Of a stretch of DNA of 64,000 bases, positions 53,155 through 61,847 are shown piece after piece. The notes beneath the pieces are model-generated. The model searched no databases, had not been told where the DNA came from, and worked only from the letters and a program-made list of their open reading frames with translations. The DNA comes from an uncultured Rhodospirillales bacterium (GTDB lineage: Bacteria > Pseudomonadota > Alphaproteobacteria > Rhodospirillales > UBA2165). Numbering within the stretch: position 1 is the first letter of the stretch; each line of letters opens with the position of its first letter. Location of the stretch: positions 2,266,281-2,330,280 of the forward strand of contig CAJXKD010000001.1 of the NCBI GenBank assembly GCA_913055735.1. Direction: 5' to 3'. Made by a program: the position numbers and the translations under genes.

Positions 53155-53177
53155 TGCGGTATTGCCCCCGTTTGCGT

Positions 53178-55139
53178 TTAGAACGATACCGTCATTCCGG
53201 CGAAAACACCAAACGGTGCGGAGGCGAAACCCGCCGCGCTTTCGTAATCGACGTCTAGGATATTCTCGATCCGGCCATGCAGCTTGATCCGTTCCGTCGC
53301 CTGGTAGGCCGCGGCCAGATCGAAGCGCCAATGCTGACCGAGATAGGTGATGCCGGAATTACTCGATGACCCATAGAAATCCTTATGATCGGATTCCCAT
53401 TCACCGTCGAGCCGCAGCGACGCCTTGCCGTCTAGGAATCCGTAATCGACGGCGAAATTGACCCGGTGGCGTGGAACCCGGTCGATCTCGGTGCCGTCCT
53501 GATCGGCGGTGAGCGTGTAGGTGTGGTTGGCTGACAGCTCGAGGCGCTTGCCGCCCTGGTCGTAGGCGAGGACCGAAACGCTATCCTCGAAGCCCTGGCT
53601 TTTCATGCGGTCGCGGTTGGTCCAGCCATCGGTCGTGCTGATGAAAACGAGTTGATCGTCGATCTTGTTGCGGAAATAGGTGGCGCCCAAGGTCACCCGA
53701 TTGTTCCACAGCGATTGTTCGAACCCGGCGTCCCACAATTTGGTGCTTTCCGGGCTGAGGATTGTTTTGTTGGGATATTCGTGTAGCTGGGCGAGGGTTG
53801 GCGCCGCGAAACCGGTAGCATAGCTCGTCCTGAGCACGGTTCCGGTTTCCTTGACGTCATAGGAAAGGCCGGCGCGATAGGTCCATTCGCCGTTGAAGCG
53901 ATTGTCGTGGACACCGTCGAAACTGTCGAAGCTGATGCCGGCGGTCACGAACAGCCGGTCGAAAAACCCGTTTTGTGTCTGAACGAATAGATTGCTGTGG
54001 ACCTTGCGCCGGTCGAGAGATTCATTCGGCTGATCCGTGCTGCCGCCGCTGAGGCTGGCATACCGTTCCTGATCGAGGCCGGCACCCGCCGTCAACACGT
54101 TATCGTCATCGAGGTAGTAGGACGCCTTGTAGTCGACGGCGCGGTACCAGGAATCTGCGCCGAAGCTGAAAGCGAGATCGTCGGTGCGGCGAATGTGCGT
54201 GTCGGTACCGGACAGGGTGAGCAGATTTTCGAGCGCTCCGCCGAGAGCATCATAGCGCCCCTGCATGGAATAGGATGTGACCTCTTTATCCTTGGTCCGG
54301 TCATCGTCGACCGCCCGCCGTGAGGTGACGCGATCGAACTCGCTATAGAGTGCCGAGTGGTCAAGGGTCGCGCGCAGTTCCGTCCCTGGCGTCGGACGCA
54401 GTCCGCCGTTGAACCCGACAGAGAAGGACTGGCTGCCGTCATTTTCCGTCGGCCGGTCGAAGCCTGGAGGGATACGGTTTTCGTTGGCGGCGGAGAACCC
54501 TTCCGTGGAGAAAGCTGTACCGGAAAGGGCGTAATCGAATCCCATACCGCTACCGGTGGCGCCGCCGCCGCCGACATTGGCGGCCAACAGGCCGGTGCGC
54601 CTGGAGCCCGCTTCCGCTTTCACCTGGCCGGAAACGTCGCCGGCACCTTTCTTGGTGATGATATTGATCACCGCGCCGTTGGCCCGCGAGCCGTACAGGG
54701 TGGCTTGCGGCCCCCGGATGATTTCAATGCGCTCGATATTCGTGGTGAGCAGGTGTTCGAAATTGAACGCGGCGCGCGTGGTGCCGGGATCGTTTTGTTT
54801 GACGCCGTTGATCAGCACCAGCGTATGTTCCTCCTCGAGGCCGCGGAACTTGATCTCGGCGGAACTGCCCGTCGGACCGTTCTGTTGCACGCTGAGGCCG
54901 GGCGTACGGCGCAGCACGTCGGCGACCGACGGTAACTGCATGCGTTCAAGATCGCCGGCGGTGATCACCGTGATGGAGCTGCCGAGCTTATTGCGTTCGG
55001 TCGGCGTTCGCGTCGCGGTTACGACGATATCTTCCAAGGTGGTTGGGGTTTGTGCGGTAGCGGGAGCCGCCCAAGCTGCGCCAAGGCCCAAGATCGAAGC
55101 AAAGACAATTCTGGTGTGGAAAAGAGATTGGAAAGTCAC
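53178..55139 (-). CDS. btuB: TonB-dependent cobalamin receptor (BtuB-like)
   Basis: GTG at 55139 with GGGGGA just upstream gives a signal of normal length, MTFQSLFHTRIVFASILGLG to ATAQ; an ATG at 55163 would add eight residues. The protein of about 653 residues has the TonB-box region TLEDIVVTATRTPT, then the plug domain with VADVLRRTPGLSVQQNGPTG and IERIEIIRGPQATLYGSRAN. A 22-strand barrel follows that ends in Phe (GMTVSF), the outer-membrane insertion signal. It imports corrinoids through the outer membrane. It is the first gene downstream of the second riboswitch. Confidence 0.9.
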   Translation of the reverse strand: MTFQSLFHTRIVFASILGLGAAWAAPATAQTPTTLEDIVVTATRTPTERNKLGSSITVITAGDLERMQLPSVADVLRRTPGLSVQQNGPTGSSAEIKFRGLEEEHTLVLINGVKQNDPGTTRAAFNFEHLLTTNIERIEIIRGPQATLYGSRANGAVINIITKKGAGDVSGQVKAEAGSRRTGLLAANVGGGGATGSGMGFDYALSGTAFSTEGFSAANENRIPPGFDRPTENDGSQSFSVGFNGGLRPTPGTELRATLDHSALYSEFDRVTSRRAVDDDRTKDKEVTSYSMQGRYDALGGALENLLTLSGTDTHIRRTDDLAFSFGADSWYRAVDYKASYYLDDDNVLTAGAGLDQERYASLSGGSTDQPNESLDRRKVHSNLFVQTQNGFFDRLFVTAGISFDSFDGVHDNRFNGEWTYRAGLSYDVKETGTVLRTSYATGFAAPTLAQLHEYPNKTILSPESTKLWDAGFEQSLWNNRVTLGATYFRNKIDDQLVFISTTDGWTNRDRMKSQGFEDSVSVLAYDQGGKRLELSANHTYTLTADQDGTEIDRVPRHRVNFAVDYGFLDGKASLRLDGEWESDHKDFYGSSSNSGITYLGQHWRFDLAAAYQATERIKLHGRIENILDVDYESAAGFASAPFGVFAGMTVSF

Positions 55140-55227
55140 GGCGTCCCCCGCTTTGTGATGCACGACACATCACCTATCGCGGTTTCGCCGCTCTGCCCGG
55201 TCTTCCCGCCCCGGCAGCAGGGTGATG

Positions 55228-55430
55228 CTCGCGACGGCAGGTCTCCTGACTTGCGGATCACCGGATACGCCCCGCCTTCCCAAGTAGCCTAAGCTGCCCA
55301 GTGGCATGCGTGGAACGTTCCTCACCGCTTACAGTTGCGGGAGCAGTCACGGAATTTCACCGTGTTCCCTCTTGCTTCCCCGTGGGGGAGCCGTCGCTGG
55401 TTACAAGTTCCGCTAAGGCCGATGGCTTGT
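55228..55430 (-). promoter_or_regulatory. Cobalamin riboswitch upstream of btuB
   Basis: Read on the minus strand, the leader has GGGAACACGGTGAAATTCCG (about 55367-55348), then TGACTGCTCCCGCAACTGTA (about 55347-55328). The B12 box AGTCAGGAGACC is near 55245-55234. These are the conserved core and box of cobalamin riboswitches. No U-run terminator follows before the btuB start; small GC hairpins lie at about 55180-55225, so control is probably translational. The outer limits are approximate. Confidence 0.93.
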
Positions 55431-55479
55431 CAAGGAAACAGCCATCGGCCCAACGGAATATCTTGCGGAATGGTTTGGT

Positions 55480-57801
55480 TTAAGCCGCTTTCGAAAGTGC
55501 CCGCCAAACGCGCTCCGGTGTCGCCGGCAATTCCATGTTGGTGACACCGGCGGATTCGAGGGCGTCGACGATGGCGTTGATCACCGTCGGCGTCGCGCCC
55601 ACGGTGCCGCCTTCGCCCGCACCCTTGACGCCCAACGGATTGGACGGCGACGGCACTTCGCTCATGCCGATCTGGAAGGACGGCACGTCGTCGGCACGCG
55701 GCATGGCGTAGTCGAGGAACGATCCGCTCAACAACTGGCCGCTTTCGCGGTCATAGACCATGTCTTCCAACAGCGCCTGGCCGACCCCTTGGACGATGCC
55801 GCCGTGGATTTGGCCCGCGACCAGCAACGGATTGATGATGTTGCCCATATCGTCGACGGCGAAGAAGCGGTCGATCACCACCTTGCCGGTGTCGGGATCG
55901 ATCTCCACCTCGCAGACGTGCGCCCCGTTGGGGAAGCTCGACATGGTGGTCGCGAAGTTGCCGACGCCTTCCAGGCCGGTGCCCAATTCGCTGGGCGGAC
56001 CCGCCGGGATGTAGGCGAACTTGGCCACTTCGGTCATCGGGATCGCCTTGTCGGTGCCCGTCACCTTGTAGAGCCCGTCGACGAACTCGAGGTCGCTCTC
56101 TCCCGCTTCGAGCATCATGCCGGCGAACTTCTTGCCGCTCTCGATGACCGCTTCCGCGGCCGCTTTGAGGGCGCTGCCGCCCACATGCGCGCTTCGCGAG
56201 GCATAGGTGCCGCGCCCGAAGGAAACGGCCGCCGTGTCGCCCTGAACGAGCTTGATGTCCTCGAACGGCACGCCGAGCAAATCGGAGGCGATCTGCTTGT
56301 AGGTTGTCTCGTGACCCTGACCGTGGGAGAACGTGCCGGCAACAATGGTCAGCGATCCAGACGGATCGAACCGCAGTTCCATGCGGTCGTTGAAGATGCC
56401 GGTGTTGTCGATGTAGTAGGAAAGTCCGAGCCCGCGCTTCTTGCCGGCCTTTTCGCTTTCCGCGCGCCGCTTGGCGAAGTTCTTGTAGTCGGAAAGCTCC
56501 AGGCACTTGTCGAGTGCGGTCGCATAGTCACCCGAATCGTAGATTTGATGGGTGTGGGTCTCGAATGGGAATTCCGACGGCTGGATAAAGTTCCTCTTTC
56601 GGATTTCCGCCGGGTCCATGCCGATGCCGCGTGCCGCGGCATCCATGAGGCGTTCGATCGTATAGGTCGCTTCGGGACGGCCCGCGCCGCGATAGGGCGT
56701 GGTCGGCGGCGTGTTGGTGAACACGGCCTTGGTCGCCACCAGCATGGTCGGGATTTTGTAGACGCCCTGCGACATGCCGAGCGCGAACATGGGCACAACC
56801 GCGCCCGGCCCGACCACATAGGCGCCGAGGTTGTTGAGCGCGATCCAGCGCATGGCCAGAATCTTGCCGTCCTTGTCCACCGCCATTTCCGCGTCGAGCG
56901 TTTGATCGCGGCCGTCATCGTCGAGGATCATGGCTTCCGAACGGCTCGGGACCCATTTCACCGGACGTTCGAGCTTGCCCGCCGCCCAGACGACCAGCGC
57001 GTCCTCGGGGAACACGCCGCCCTTGAGACCGAAACCGCCGCCTACGTCGCGGGCGATGACCCTGAGCTTGGTCTCGTGCATGTGCAGGATATGACCGGCG
57101 ACCTCGGCCCGCACGCCGTGCGGGTTCTGGGTGCTGGTGTACAGCGTGTATTCGTCCATGGCGCGGTTGTAGTCACCGATGGTGCCGCGCATCTCCATGG
57201 GGTTGGTGGTCAGACGGTTATTGTAGATGTGGACCTTTGCCACGTAATGGGCGGAGGCAATGGCCTTTTCGGTGGCGTCCGCGTCCCCCATCATCAACGG
57301 GAAGCACAGGTTGTTTTCGGCGCCGTCCCAGACCAGCGGCGCGCCGTCCTTGACCGCGTCCTCGGCGAGAACGGTGGCCGGCAACGGCGCGTAATCGATC
57401 TCGATCAGTTCCGCCGCGTCGCGGGCTTGTTCTTCCGTTTCCGCGATGACCAAGGCGACCCGCTCACCGACGTGACGCACCCGGCCGGTGGCCAGGACGG
57501 GGCGTGTCGTGCGGAAACCGGGAGGGCCTCCGACGTCTTCGGGCATTAATGCCTGACCGTATCCGCCGAGACCGTCCGCCTGGGCGTCCTCGCCGGTCAG
57601 CACCAGCAGCACGCCCGGCGCGCTTTTGGCGGCCGAGGTGTCGATGGATTTGATGTCGGCGTGGGCGTGCGGTGAATACACCACCACCGCGTGGGTTTGA
57701 CGCGGAAGGTTGATGTCATCCACATAAGTGCCGCGTCCCGTCAGGAAGCGCTTGTCCTCGCTCCTGCGGACCGGCTGTCCAATTCCAAACTGCGAAGCCA
57801 T
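55480..57801 (-). CDS. Molybdenum hydroxylase large subunit (CoxL/xanthine dehydrogenase family)
   Basis: The 773-residue molybdopterin-binding subunit begins FGIGQPVRRSEDKRFLTGRG and has GGGFGLKGGVFPED near 254-267. The active-site loop is PYRGAGRPEATY near 357-368, the form II-like pattern rather than the AYXCSFR of true CO dehydrogenase. GTFSHGQGHETTYKQIASD and the C-terminal GVKGAGEGGTVGATP with the catalytic Glu follow. It hydroxylates an unknown small substrate, such as an N-heterocycle or aldehyde. The stop is 50 bases from the riboswitch leader. Confidence 0.9.
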   Translation of the reverse strand: MASQFGIGQPVRRSEDKRFLTGRGTYVDDINLPRQTHAVVVYSPHAHADIKSIDTSAAKSAPGVLLVLTGEDAQADGLGGYGQALMPEDVGGPPGFRTTRPVLATGRVRHVGERVALVIAETEEQARDAAELIEIDYAPLPATVLAEDAVKDGAPLVWDGAENNLCFPLMMGDADATEKAIASAHYVAKVHIYNNRLTTNPMEMRGTIGDYNRAMDEYTLYTSTQNPHGVRAEVAGHILHMHETKLRVIARDVGGGFGLKGGVFPEDALVVWAAGKLERPVKWVPSRSEAMILDDDGRDQTLDAEMAVDKDGKILAMRWIALNNLGAYVVGPGAVVPMFALGMSQGVYKIPTMLVATKAVFTNTPPTTPYRGAGRPEATYTIERLMDAAARGIGMDPAEIRKRNFIQPSEFPFETHTHQIYDSGDYATALDKCLELSDYKNFAKRRAESEKAGKKRGLGLSYYIDNTGIFNDRMELRFDPSGSLTIVAGTFSHGQGHETTYKQIASDLLGVPFEDIKLVQGDTAAVSFGRGTYASRSAHVGGSALKAAAEAVIESGKKFAGMMLEAGESDLEFVDGLYKVTGTDKAIPMTEVAKFAYIPAGPPSELGTGLEGVGNFATTMSSFPNGAHVCEVEIDPDTGKVVIDRFFAVDDMGNIINPLLVAGQIHGGIVQGVGQALLEDMVYDRESGQLLSGSFLDYAMPRADDVPSFQIGMSEVPSPSNPLGVKGAGEGGTVGATPTVINAIVDALESAGVTNMELPATPERVWRALSKAA

Positions 57802-57836
57802 TTCTGGTATTTCCTCTCTGTTACGCCTTTACAGCC

Positions 57837-58631
57837 TTACCCGGCTGCTTCGATGGCGCGTTTGGCCATGACGGTGATGAGATGGGCGCGGTATTCGGGA
57901 CTGGCGTGGATGTCCTCGTTGAGCCCGTCGGCGGAACATTTGACGTTCGCCACCGCATCCGCCGACCAGTTCGACGCCAGGGCCTGCTCCATCTCCGGGA
58001 CCCGGAACACGCACGCGCCCGCGCCGGTGACGGCCACCCGGGGCCCGTCCGCGGTCTTGGCCACGAACACGCCGACGATGGGATAACGCGACGCCGGGTT
58101 GGGGAAATGGCAGTAGCCCGCCTTCTCAGGGATGGGGAAGGAGACGCTCGTGATCAGCTCACCCTCGTTGAGGGCCGTGTCGAACATGCCGGTGAAGAAG
58201 TCATCGGCGGCGATGGTACGGCTATCGGTGTGCACGGTGGCATTGAGGGCCAGAACCGCGGAGGGATAACTCGCCGCCGGGTCGTTGTTGGCCAGAGAGC
58301 CGCCGATGGTGCCCCGGTTGCGTACCATGGGATCGCCAATGGTGCCGGCAAGATGGGCGAGAGCGGGGATCTTGGACTTCACTGTGTCCGAGGTGTTGAC
58401 CGCATGATGTACGCTCATCGCCTTGATGACGAGGTTGCCGCCGTCCTCACTGATCCCCTTGAGGTCATCGAGGAAGCCGAGATCGACCACATCGGAGGGC
58501 TGATCGAGGCGCTGCTTGAGAACGGGGAGCAAGGTCATGCCGCCCGCCATGTAGCGCGCATCGTCGGCGCCCGAGAACTTGGACTTGGCGTCGTCGAGGG
58601 AACTGGCCCGCTGATAATTGAAATCGTACAT
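57837..58631 (-). CDS. Molybdenum hydroxylase FAD-binding medium subunit (CoxM family)
   Basis: The 264-residue protein has YMAGGMTLLPVLKQRLDQP near 28-46, the first FAD-binding motif (usually AGGxSLxP). TIGDPMVRNRGTIGGSLANNDPA near 96-118 (shown in parts: TIGDPMVRNRG and TIGGSLANNDPA) is the second. It passes electrons from the Fe-S subunit to an acceptor via FAD. It lies between the small-subunit gene (3 bases) and the large-subunit gene, giving the order S-M-L. Confidence 0.92.
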   Translation of the reverse strand: MYDFNYQRASSLDDAKSKFSGADDARYMAGGMTLLPVLKQRLDQPSDVVDLGFLDDLKGISEDGGNLVIKAMSVHHAVNTSDTVKSKIPALAHLAGTIGDPMVRNRGTIGGSLANNDPAASYPSAVLALNATVHTDSRTIAADDFFTGMFDTALNEGELITSVSFPIPEKAGYCHFPNPASRYPIVGVFVAKTADGPRVAVTGAGACVFRVPEMEQALASNWSADAVANVKCSADGLNEDIHASPEYRAHLITVMAKRAIEAAG

Positions 58632-58634
58632 GGA

Positions 58635-59102
58635 TTAAGCCCCCATCTTCGTCTGCGCATCGAGAATGGCTTCCACGATGTTGTGGTAGCCCGTGCAGCG
58701 GCAGATGTTGCCTTCGAGACCGTGGCGCACGTCCTTCTCGCTCATCTTCGGATTGTCCTTCACCAGGCCGATGGCGCTCATCACCATCCCCGGCGTGCAG
58801 AAGCCGCATTGCAAAGCGTGATGCTCGCGGAAGGCTTCCTGCATCGGGTGCAGCGTGTCGCCGTCGGCCAGACCCTCGATGGTGGTCACGTCCGCCCCGT
58901 CGGCATGGGCCGCCAGCAGCGTGCACGACTTCATCGCCCGGCCGTTCACATGCACCGTGCACGCCCCGCACTGGGTCGTGTCACAGCCCACATGCGTCCC
59001 CGTCAGGCCCAAATGGTCCCGCAGAAACTGTACCAAAAGCGTCCGGCCTTCGACCTCCCCGGATACTTCCTTCCCGTTCACAGTCATACGTATTTGTGGC
59101 AT
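58635..59102 (-). CDS. Molybdenum hydroxylase 2Fe-2S small subunit (CoxS family)
   Basis: The start at 59102 ([13 protein letters not shown]) gives the normal 155-residue length. The plant-type cluster ligands are in [16 protein letters not shown] and KSC (about 39-60); the second cluster is in QCGFCTPGM and [13 protein letters not shown] (about 99-145). It is the electron-transfer subunit of the Cox-type enzyme and the first gene of the operon. Confidence 0.94.
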   Translation of the reverse strand: MPQIRMTVNGKEVSGEVEGRTLLVQFLRDHLGLTGTHVGCDTTQCGACTVHVNGRAMKSCTLLAAHADGADVTTIEGLADGDTLHPMQEAFREHHALQCGFCTPGMVMSAIGLVKDNPKMSEKDVRHGLEGNICRCTGYHNIVEAILDAQTKMGA

Positions 59103-59439
59103 TAAGCGAATTCCTCCCTCGCGTTTCACGCCGTTCCCGAAACAGGGTTCCGGGGCGTATTGATACCGGATGCGTTTACTGGGCATTCCCAGCGGCACCC
59201 CTTGATGACATACCTAGCAGGTTTTCTGCGTTCCGGCCATGCGCCGAACGGAAGGGGGTCCCCGAAAACAAAGGAGAGTTTGCGTTCCCTGCAACATCCA
59301 GCCTGGACCGATTTTTCGGCATTCTTATCTTCATCTATACCGGGGCCCTGCGCGTTTGTCACGATTTCGGATGGCGTGATAGGATTGCGCCAAATCACCG
59401 CCCTAAATGCGGCACAAAACATCATTGGGGAGCATTCCC
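59103..59439. promoter_or_regulatory. Divergent promoter region between coxS-type and VOC genes
   Basis: No gene is visible in these 337 bases. There is an imperfect dyad, GTTCcGGC and GCCgAAC, around 59231-59250. No clear sigma-70 promoter can be picked out. Confidence 0.3.
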
Positions 59440-59892
59440 ATGCCCATCACCGACATCATCCATGTCGCCATCAAAACCATGGATTTGGAAGCGACCAACA
59501 AGTTCTATTCCGAAGTTCTCGAGATGACGTTCTCGCCGCTGCGCCCGCCCATGCACGTGCCGGGCTCGTGGCTGGATTTCAATAAGACCCAGCTTCATAT
59601 CCTGGCGGGTGACGGCGCCTATGGACCCGACCAAACGCGCGAACCGATCACCGGCTCCATCGATCATCTGGCGGTGCATGCCACCGGCTATGACGCGATG
59701 AAGCAGCGCCTTATCGATCACGACGTCGACTACCGTGAAAACGACATCACGACCTCGGGCCTGTGGCAGCTTTTTGTCCGCGACCCCAACGGCGTCGTCA
59801 TCGAGATGAATTTCCGCAAGGCGGATGAACCCGAAGGGTCCGTCGGTCCGAAGCCGGACGCAGCGCATCAATACGATTTCGGTCGTTTCTAA
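59440..59892 (+). CDS. VOC-family (glyoxalase/dioxygenase fold) protein
   Basis: ATG 59440 with GGGGAGC upstream gives 150 residues. A single vicinal-oxygen-chelate domain shows IIHVAIKTMDLEATNKFYSE (metal His at the start) and GSIDHLAVHATGYDAM (second His). VRDPNGVVIEMNF near the end provides the metal-binding Glu. It may be a glyoxalase, epimerase or extradiol-type enzyme; the substrate is unknown. The SDR gene follows after 35 bases. Confidence 0.85.
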   Translation: MPITDIIHVAIKTMDLEATNKFYSEVLEMTFSPLRPPMHVPGSWLDFNKTQLHILAGDGAYGPDQTREPITGSIDHLAVHATGYDAMKQRLIDHDVDYRENDITTSGLWQLFVRDPNGVVIEMNFRKADEPEGSVGPKPDAAHQYDFGRF

Positions 59893-59927
59893 AAGGCACC
59901 AAAACACGAACACCAGGGGAGGGTTTT

Positions 59928-60689
59928 ATGGGATTGATGGACGGCAAGGTGTGCGTCGTCACCGGCGGCGCCGGCAGCTTGGGTTTGGCCAGCGCGGCGG
60001 CCTTCGTCGGCGAAGGCGGCAAGGTGATGCTCGTCGATCGCGACGATGACAAGTTGGCTGCTGCGGCGAAGTCCCTGGGGGGTGGCGACAATGTCGCCAC
60101 GTGCGCGGCCAATGTCTCCGAGAGCGGCGACGTGAAGCGGTATGTCGACGAAACCGTCGCCAAATGGGGCAAGATCGACGTGCTGTTCAGCAACGCGGGC
60201 ATCGTCGGCGACATCAAACCCATCCATATGTACCCCGAAGAAGTCTTTGACGCGGTGATGGCGGTGAACGTGAAGGCGTCCTACCTCGCCTGCCACCACG
60301 CGGTGCCGCACATGAACGAAGGCGGCTCCATTATCTTCACCTCCTCGATCGTCGGCTTTACCAGCGATCCCGGCATCGTCGGCTATGCGACGTCGAAACA
60401 CGCGCTGGTCGGGCTGATGCGCACGGTGGCCAAGGAATTGGCGCCGCAGAACATCCGCGCCAACATCATCGCGCCCGGTCCCATCGACAACAGTTTCCAA
60501 CTGGATGTGGAGGATCGCCTCGGCAAGATCGTCGGCCGCGACGGCACCGAATTCCTCAATGAGCATATCCCCATGGGCCGCCACGGCTCGCCCGAGGAAG
60601 TGGCCAAGATGGTGTTATTCCTGGCCTCCGACCAAAGCAGCTTCTCCACCGGCAGCGTCTTCCACGCCGACGGCGGCATGAACGTCTAA
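59928..60689 (+). CDS. Short-chain dehydrogenase/reductase
   Basis: The 253-residue Rossmann protein has the nucleotide-binding CVVTGGAGSLGLASAAAF near 8-25 (the sixth position of the Gly-rich motif is Ser), NAGIVG, the catalytic Ser in FTSSIVG and Y-x3-K in GYATSKHALVG near 153-163, and IAPGPIDN. It is a classical SDR using NAD(P). AGGGGAGGG precedes the ATG. The substrate is unknown. Confidence 0.9.
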   Translation: MGLMDGKVCVVTGGAGSLGLASAAAFVGEGGKVMLVDRDDDKLAAAAKSLGGGDNVATCAANVSESGDVKRYVDETVAKWGKIDVLFSNAGIVGDIKPIHMYPEEVFDAVMAVNVKASYLACHHAVPHMNEGGSIIFTSSIVGFTSDPGIVGYATSKHALVGLMRTVAKELAPQNIRANIIAPGPIDNSFQLDVEDRLGKIVGRDGTEFLNEHIPMGRHGSPEEVAKMVLFLASDQSSFSTGSVFHADGGMNV

Positions 60690-60695
60690 ATAAAA

Positions 60696-61622
60696 CTACG
60701 CCGCGCGCTGATCCCGCGATAGGAAAGCAAGGGCGTGGACTTGCTGTTCGCGCGCATATTCGTCGACCGGCTTGTCGCCTTCCATGGTCGGGCCAGTGCC
60801 TTTCACCGTGGTGCGGTGTAGGACGCGGGGGTATTTGGCTTCGTCCCAGGGGCGGCCGCGATGATTGACCCGGCGGTTGTCCCACATCAGGAAATCGTAT
60901 TGCCGCCAGGTGTGGGTGTGGACGAAACGCGGCTGGGTGGCAAACGCCAACAGTTCTTCGATCAGTGCCTCGCCCTTGTCGCGCGGCCAGCCGACGACAT
61001 GGGTCGCCTGCGAACCGACATAAAGCGCCTTCTTGCCGGTCTCCTCATGGGTGCGTACCAGCGGATGGGGCAGGGGCGGCCAGCGCTTGCGCTGTTCTTC
61101 GTCGAATTTGTGCCCTGCCTTGATCCGCGAGTTCTGGAAATCGTGCTCGACGATCAACCCATCCAGTTCCTGTTTGCGGTCCTCGGGGAGGGCTTCCCAG
61201 GCGGCCTGCAAATCCGCCCATTCGGTCTCGCCGCTAACCGGCGGCACTTCGCGTCCCGATAGAAAAGAGATCCGTGCCGGCGCTTGAAAGATCGTGCTGT
61301 CCGAATGCCACTGTTGATTGGCACGCAGGAACGACGATTGCCGCGAGTTGGGATCGCGGATGGTGCCGTCCTCATCGACGTTGGACAGGTGCGCGGTGAA
61401 TTTTTCGTCGTCGTTGAAGGTGACCTCCAACTCGCCGTACCATTCGCTGAACACTTCTTGCGCCTCGTCGGTCAGCCGCTGATCGGGAAACAGCAGCACG
61501 CCGTACTGGAGCAGCAGGCCGTTGATCTCGCGGTAGGTATCGTCGTCCAGCTTGCGGGTCAGGTCGACGCCGGTCACCTCGGCGAAAAAGGTCTCGCCCA
61601 ACTGTTTCACGTCAAGCGCCAT
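60696..61622 (-). CDS. TauD/TfdA-family 2-oxoglutarate-dependent dioxygenase
   Basis: The 308-residue protein has the iron-binding H-x-D in QQWHSDSTIF near 88-97 and the distal His in NRRVNHRGRPWDEAKYPRVL. The last stretch also leads to the 2-oxoglutarate-binding Arg in LHRTTVKGTGP. The start VKQLGETFFAEVTGVDLTRKLD is typical of the TfdA branch. It hydroxylates an anion such as a sulfonate, an aryloxyacetate or a carnitine-like compound. The gene is convergent with the SDR gene, ends 6 bases apart. Confidence 0.88.
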   Translation of the reverse strand: MALDVKQLGETFFAEVTGVDLTRKLDDDTYREINGLLLQYGVLLFPDQRLTDEAQEVFSEWYGELEVTFNDDEKFTAHLSNVDEDGTIRDPNSRQSSFLRANQQWHSDSTIFQAPARISFLSGREVPPVSGETEWADLQAAWEALPEDRKQELDGLIVEHDFQNSRIKAGHKFDEEQRKRWPPLPHPLVRTHEETGKKALYVGSQATHVVGWPRDKGEALIEELLAFATQPRFVHTHTWRQYDFLMWDNRRVNHRGRPWDEAKYPRVLHRTTVKGTGPTMEGDKPVDEYAREQQVHALAFLSRDQRAA

Positions 61623-61847
61623 GAAGTCCTCCTTATTTTGCGCCGATTATCGCGCATTCGGCGCCCCGAAACCATCACCTCGGGCGGGTGCCGGGGCAGG
61701 TCTTGCGTTTCCCGATGGGACATGGCCCAATCCGCGGGGTGCGCTGGCCGATCTGGGGGGCAGACGCGGACCGAATAGTGCGCTATGAAGCGGCCAACGA
61801 GAAGTGCTTTCGGGCGCCGAAACAGATCTTTGGGGACGACCAACACC

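Noticed and set aside
55480..57801. Carbon monoxide dehydrogenase (form I CoxL)
   Set aside because: The diagnostic AYXCSFR active-site loop is absent.
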